Below are positions 59,040 through 64,000 of a stretch of 64,000 nt of DNA, one piece after another. Both the position numbers and the translations under genes were made by a program. Each line of letters starts with the position of its first letter. The first letter of the stretch is position 1. Under the pieces are notes generated by a model that ran no database searches, was not told where the DNA came from, and saw nothing but the letters and a program-made list of their open reading frames with translations. The DNA comes from Larix kaempferi (lineage: Eukaryota > Streptophyta > Pinopsida > Pinales > Pinaceae): assembly GCA_027924585.1 (NCBI GenBank), contig BSBM01000050.1:1612001-1676000 (forward strand), given 5' to 3'.

Positions 59040-61414
59040 GGTGGCTCGCAGAAGACTCAAAGGAGAAGTCTAAACAATAAAAACAAAAAGCATCATACAC
59101 TAAAAATTTCCCATGGAATTGCAACAAGCAAACAACCCACACAATGAAAAGCAGTGGGTTGCCAACACCATTCACCGGCTGAGCTAAAGGTAAGGTTTCC
59201 CAAATATTATCCTGGGATGTTCAAGGTCCAAGTCTAACTAGTGAAGATCATAAAGCAGTTAACCAAGCTAGGTGTGTTTCAGTTCTTGGTGTAAGTTTTT
59301 TCCTAGATAAATCTACAAAACACCCTCAAGGGTACTAATGCTCCAGTCACTAGGTTTTCCCAAGGTGGTTGCAGAAAATCCTCTACTAACACCTGTGTAT
59401 GATCCTAAAGGCAGGATACTAAGGATACCAAACCACAGACAATGTCCAGGGGAACAGTCGCATGTCGGGATCGTATGTATGCGCATGGTAACTAAGCCCG
59501 AAACTCTACAACAACACTTTGTACTGTTGAAAGTCCCCATACACGCAAAATCCTTGGTTGATTCTCTATTGAGTATTGGAGGGATCTCTCCACAACTCAA
59601 CCTCACATGATCTCGTGCTTAACTCCTATGGTAGAGGAGCTTCCCAACCACACCCTTACAGTATTGGATTTCCTCCCTTATAAAAGACACCTATGTTTTA
59701 ACACTTTCAAGTGGTCTTGGAGGAGTTAACTCACAACTCCCTACCTCCAAAACCCTAACTTAGCTATTAGGTGTGTTTCTAAGCTAGAAGAAAACTTAAG
59801 ATCCTATCTCAATTTTTTGTTTGTTAAAAATATATGAACAAGAACTTTCCACAAGAAACTTTTGCAATGAAAAGAAGTATGAATGCAACCTACTACCCTT
59901 TCAACTTCTTTTAACTAAAAAATGTTGCACCCTTTCCACACTACAATGCTCTTTTTATTTTTAGTTTATCTTAAGTAATGCAAGCTTTATACAATGCAAT
60001 CCTAAATGAAAAGCAACAATTTTTGTTTTTTTCTTCTTATGTTAATACAAAATGGAAAATATTTTTTCCTTTTGATATATGAAATGCAATTTTTTATCTA
60101 TGGGATGATTGAAATAAAAAACAATCTAACAATATGATTTCAAAATAAAACGAAAAAGCTCGCCTACTGATTGCAAATCAATCGACAAAGATCCAAATTT
60201 TATTTTGTTTTTTATAATATGTAAAAAGGACAACCTTATGAACAACTACACCTAAATACCAATGCAAACAAGATATCTAACTTATAGTGAACAAGCAGAA
60301 GCAACCACAAACTTGTAAATTTTTAATATATTACTGAAGCCAAATGGATAAAAGTATATCACAAACTTTATAAACATCCACTCAAGCAAACAATTTACTC
60401 TTTTAAATTGCTTGGGAAGGCCTGATTTTGTACCTTACTTGTGTAGTTAGGGACTGAACTACACTCCAACCCTAAGCTTCTAGATTATACAATAAAGAGA
60501 AGATCTCAAATTGGAGAGGAAGTAAAAAATGCCAACAACTCAGATTTGATAATTTGGTTTCACTTGTCAAATATCAAACCATAAACAAGCAAACAAGTTG
60601 CACTGTGCCTTGACAAAGGCTATAGCAGATTGCAACTTGCCCCAAATATATTCAAAAATGAAGTTTTAAAGGCCAAACAAACTCTTCACTCAATAGATTC
60701 TCAAAGTTAAAGGAAAAGGGAGGTGTTCAAACACCAACACTAGTTTTCACACTTCAAACTACAGTCCCAACAGTCACAAAAGCACCCCAAGTAGACATAA
60801 TACTAAGTCCAATAGTCACTTGAGAAACTTGAAAATCCACAACCAAGCAAGGATTTGATTAAAACAACCTCAAAGGAGATAGAGAGAAGGTTTGACGGAG
60901 TTCATTTCTTTATTTTCATCAATCAAAATTGCATGGTTCATCAAAACATATAAAGTCCAAGCAAACTGCCACCTCAAGGGATTGATAAAAAAGGCTTATT
61001 AAAACAAAATGAAACAAATGCAAAAGGTATCTAGAACCCAAGCAAAACCTTAGAAAAATCCTTCAACCAATTCAACATATGCAATCAACATTCAAGAAAA
61101 AAATAAAAATTTGAGTAAATTTTTATAAAAACTGTCACCTACAGGAGTACGCACAGCTGTAAGTGTTACATGATGAACATGACACACAACTATATAGTGA
61201 GCAAACTGCGCGTAGGTGAGGAGACACACAATTGAAAGTGCCACCACCTGCGCATGTGTCTTGAAATTTTTAAAAAAATAAAGCAACTGACCCAGAATCC
61301 AATGATTATGATCAAACCAAAATTACCGGACTTATAAACAACTCAAAACAAGTCCGATAAAAGGCTTAAACTGGAAGAAAGCAGTGAGAGATTCCCCCAA
61401 AGAAAATATGGCTC
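59040..61414 (-). other. Leader of element 3
   Basis: About 2.4 kb between the primer site and gag. Ogre-type elements may encode an extra ORF here, but I see none that is long and coherent. A GCGC-containing ACCTGCGC(A/G) motif near 61250 is also present in the LTRs. Confidence 0.45.
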
Positions 61415-61433
61415 TCCCCAGCGAAGTATCCAA
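61415..61433 (-). other. Primer binding site of element 3, tRNA-Arg-like
   Basis: The minus strand reads TTGGATACTTCGCTGGGGA shortly after the LTR end. TGGCGACTCCGCTGGGGA is a primer site described for Ogre-type elements (tRNA-Arg); 15 of 18 bases agree. Confidence 0.6.
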
Positions 61434-61436
61434 TTC

Positions 61437-62475
61437 TATTGTACGGAAATAATTCCTATGGCTGGGGTGAGACCATCAACATACTAAAAAAGATCAAAAT
61501 AACATCTAGAGTCAAACAAGCACTCAATAATTTTCCAAAGACAAAGATTACTTTAAAGGATCAAGATTGTGTACCTTATTTAGGAAGGTTGGTCCTAGCT
61601 TTTAGTATGGCTTCAATCTAGACCTCAAGATTTATCTCTGACTTTGAACACCTGCAAAACACAATATACCTTTCTCAAAACTTATGGGTACAATAAAATG
61701 AATATAAATTGAAACTAATGTAAATATGCACATTATATTTCAATATAAAAGACAAACATTTCATTGAATCAGTCTGCAACAATGAATTAGGAAAAGAAAT
61801 ATGTCTTTATTGATCACAATAACAAGTACAATGATACCTTGCTATGATGAGGCACTTCACGAAACCTTTACCTAGGTTCCTTTGCTTCTCTTCTCCACAA
61901 TGTTCCAACAATCTCCAAGTGAAAGAGATAAGGAAATCTCAGTCACATAAATTGGGGATTAGATGGAAACAAAATTCCTCTAGAATTTCATTACCAATGA
62001 GACAAAAGGCCCCTCTCAAGGCTAACTTTACTTGTTTTTGTAATAGAAAGGTAAGGCCTCGAATGGATGAGGGTTTGTAACTGCTAGGGAAGTTATCAAA
62101 AACTACCCAAACTAACCCCAAATTCGATTTTTATTTTATTTTTTGAATGTTAATGAGGTACACATAGGTGAAAAATTAGCATAGTGCATGTAACACGCAT
62201 ATTGACCATTATCAGAGTGCACGTGCAAATTTTTCTTGCACACGCATGTGGATAAACAAGCATAGTGTGTGTAATATGCAGGTTGCATAAACACCACCCG
62301 CACGTATGTCACAAACAAAAATAGATAAGATGGGAAAGCTGGATGAACTAAAATGAGATGGGCCAACAAGCTAAGTATAAAGTCAAAGTTCTTCAATCCA
62401 TGATGTCCTTTTGTGTGACAGAATAACTTTAATTAATTCTTCATGGACGGAGAAGTGTTATTTTGGCTTATAACA
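61437..62475 (-). repeat. 5' LTR of element 3
   Basis: 1039 bp, homologous to the 3' LTR. On the plus strand it starts TATTGTACGG (TGTTG in the other copy) and ends TTATAACA. AAGGG at 62476-62480 is the target duplication. Confidence 0.92.
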
Positions 62476-62480
62476 AAGGG

Positions 62481-64000
62481 AAAATGCCATCAACCATTTT
62501 GAAAGGTTTCCATCAGGTCTCTTTCAAAGATATGCCTGATTGAAAGATAAGACCATTATAAGTTTTCCAAAGACGAGCTTGATTGGACACTTTGAATGTA
62601 TACTTTGAACTCAACACAAAAGGATTTGAGGCCCATTCAATGTAGTGCTTCAAGTGAAAACAAAGGGATTTTGGACATAGGTCGACTGGTCATCTTTGAA
62701 ATTAACGCTTCGAACTTCAACAAAATGATCTGAATCAATGCAAGGTCCATAGTATTTGAAAGAATTTAAACTAAGAGGGACCAGATGATATTCAAATGCC
62801 TTAAACTATGATAGTGTTTGGCATATGGCCGCACCATCATACATAAACAATTTTGAATGTGACCATTGCCACCCAACTTCGAATGGATGAAATCAAATCA
62901 AATGCAAAATGTAATCTGGACCAAATGATTAGTAAGGCCTTCCAAATTCAATAAGCATGTGCATATAAAATATGCATGCAAATCCATTTAAACCATGAAT
63001 TTCCACTCCAATTCATGCATAAGAAAATCATAACTTAAGTTTAGAATATAGAATTTCATAATAGAGATGGAACACTTATCTTTGAGTACATTGATCCAAT
63101 GAAATTGGCTACTAGTGAGCAATTTAACTCATCCTTACCTTGATGCCTACCTTGCCTCATTCAAAAAACATTGGCAAATACATTGATCCTTACCTTGCCT
63201 CATGCGAAAGAAACATTTTAAGTCATCAAGATCTAAGTTTGAGTAACCTACTATGCGACTTTGAAAAATCCTATTGGGCCTCTTGAAGATGCATTTGATA
63301 GGCCATCGATCACTTTTGAAAAATATACACAACCAGGACATTGGGCCCCCTTTTGAATAATTCATTAGGACTACCTAAAATATCATATCAGGCCTTTTTT
63401 CATGATAAGCCTGATGCATAACAAATATCAGGACTCTTTCGAGAAACCCATAGGACCTATCCCAATATACAAGAAAAGGACATTGACCTAATTTCAAATA
63501 TCTCCCCCTTTCAAATGATATTCCTAGACTCTTTCAAAAGATGGCCATTGGTCACTTTCAAAATATTTGCCTAATATCCAATTAGACCTCTTCGAAATAA
63601 CATCTTTTGAATGCTTCTGATAGGCCATTATGCCAAATTGAAAGAACATCTTTCAAATGTCCCTGATATGCCAGTGGGCCACTTTGAAAGAACATATTTC
63701 GAATGCAATCAATGGGCCATTGGGCCACTTCGAAAGAACAACATTTGATAACACCCAATAAACTATTGAGCCAATTTGAAGGAATACATTCAAATACTCG
63801 ATAGGCCTCTGGGCCAATTTTGAATATACATATTTTAAATTCATTGACAGGCCATTGGGCCACATTTGAACCAACAAATTTTCAATACCTACAATAGCCC
63901 ATTAAGCCTTTGTAAAAGATGTAACTTCCAAATATATGGCCATTGAGCCATTTCAAAGAATCCCATTGAGACTCTTTTAAAGATGTGCCCGATACAAAAA
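62481..64000 (+). repeat. ~46-bp minisatellite, continues past window end
   Basis: Degenerate units, most clear from 63600 onward: GGGCCACTTTGAAAGAACAT followed by 20-odd variable bases and CAATGGGCCATT, with 41-47-bp spacing. It is the same family as 44690-44952. Short frames within are unit repeats, not genes. Confidence 0.8.

Larger units (their letters stand above)
44958..62475 (-). mobile_element. Tat/Ogre-like Ty3/gypsy element with antisense gene (element 3)
   Basis: Read on the minus strand: 5' LTR (62475-61437), primer site, 2.4-kb leader, gag, protease, RT, RNase H, integrase, a 5-kb 3' region with an opposite-strand gene, polypurine tract, then 3' LTR (47511-44958). Target duplications are AAGGG on both sides. 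Length is about 16 kb after removing the nested solo LTR, typical of the large Tat lineage (Ogre, Grande, Retand). Gag-pol has many stops. The LTR copies differ visibly more than those of element 1, so it is older. Confidence 0.93.

Noticed and set aside
1-64000. tRNA or rRNA genes
   Set aside because: No cloverleaf with A- and B-box or rRNA core was recognised by eye; tRNA-like stretches are primer binding sites only.

Overview
This is nuclear DNA of a large, repeat-rich plant genome. A conifer or other gymnosperm is the most likely source, but this is inferred from repeat style and not proven. Only one gene looks intact and host-owned: a single-exon, GC-rich DUF579 cell-wall polysaccharide methyltransferase on the minus strand at 32785-33813. 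Nearly all other recognisable coding sequence belongs to decayed retroelements.

Layout. (1) 1-11510: Ty3/gypsy element of the Athila/Tat branch on the plus strand (element 1), with a truncated 5' LTR, tRNA-Asp-type primer site, gag, protease, RT, RNase H, integrase, a long 3' region and a complete 2209-bp 3' LTR. It sits inside the integrase gene of an older chromodomain-bearing gypsy element, whose remainder (11511-12767) and 3' LTR (12768-14398) follow. (2) 14399-19870: a 5.5-kb satellite block of 17-bp and 10-bp TTGAC-rich repeats with ~0.9-kb higher-order copies and an 88-bp palindrome, ending in almost pure A/T sequence. (3) 19871-23777: broken open reading frames and a probable orphan gypsy LTR. 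(4) 23778-30311: a minus-strand, gag-only (non-autonomous) LTR element (element 2). (5) 30312-37128: the DUF579 gene and AT-rich flanks. (6) 37186-43555: a 5'-truncated L1-type LINE on the minus strand with a perfect 42-bp target-site duplication. (7) 44958-62475: a ~16-kb minus-strand Tat/Ogre-like gypsy element (element 3) inserted in a ~46-bp minisatellite with AAGGG duplications. A 1.5-kb solo LTR (AAGAT duplication) is nested in its 3' LTR.

The most unusual content lies in element 3. Between integrase and the 3' LTR, on the opposite strand to gag-pol, is a gene resembling plant mobile domain proteins. It has a recognisable 99-nt intron whose removal joins two open frames, and its first part is disrupted by a 436-bp tandem duplication. 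The nested solo LTR carries six 15-nt hairpins whose arms vary in a compensatory way. Across the elements, most broken frames carry in-frame stops rather than frameshifts, the pattern expected from cytosine deamination in methylated DNA.

The nesting gives relative ages: chromovirus before element 1; minisatellite before element 3 before the solo LTR. All coordinates, alignments and mismatch counts were made by eye from the sequence; no search or program was run.
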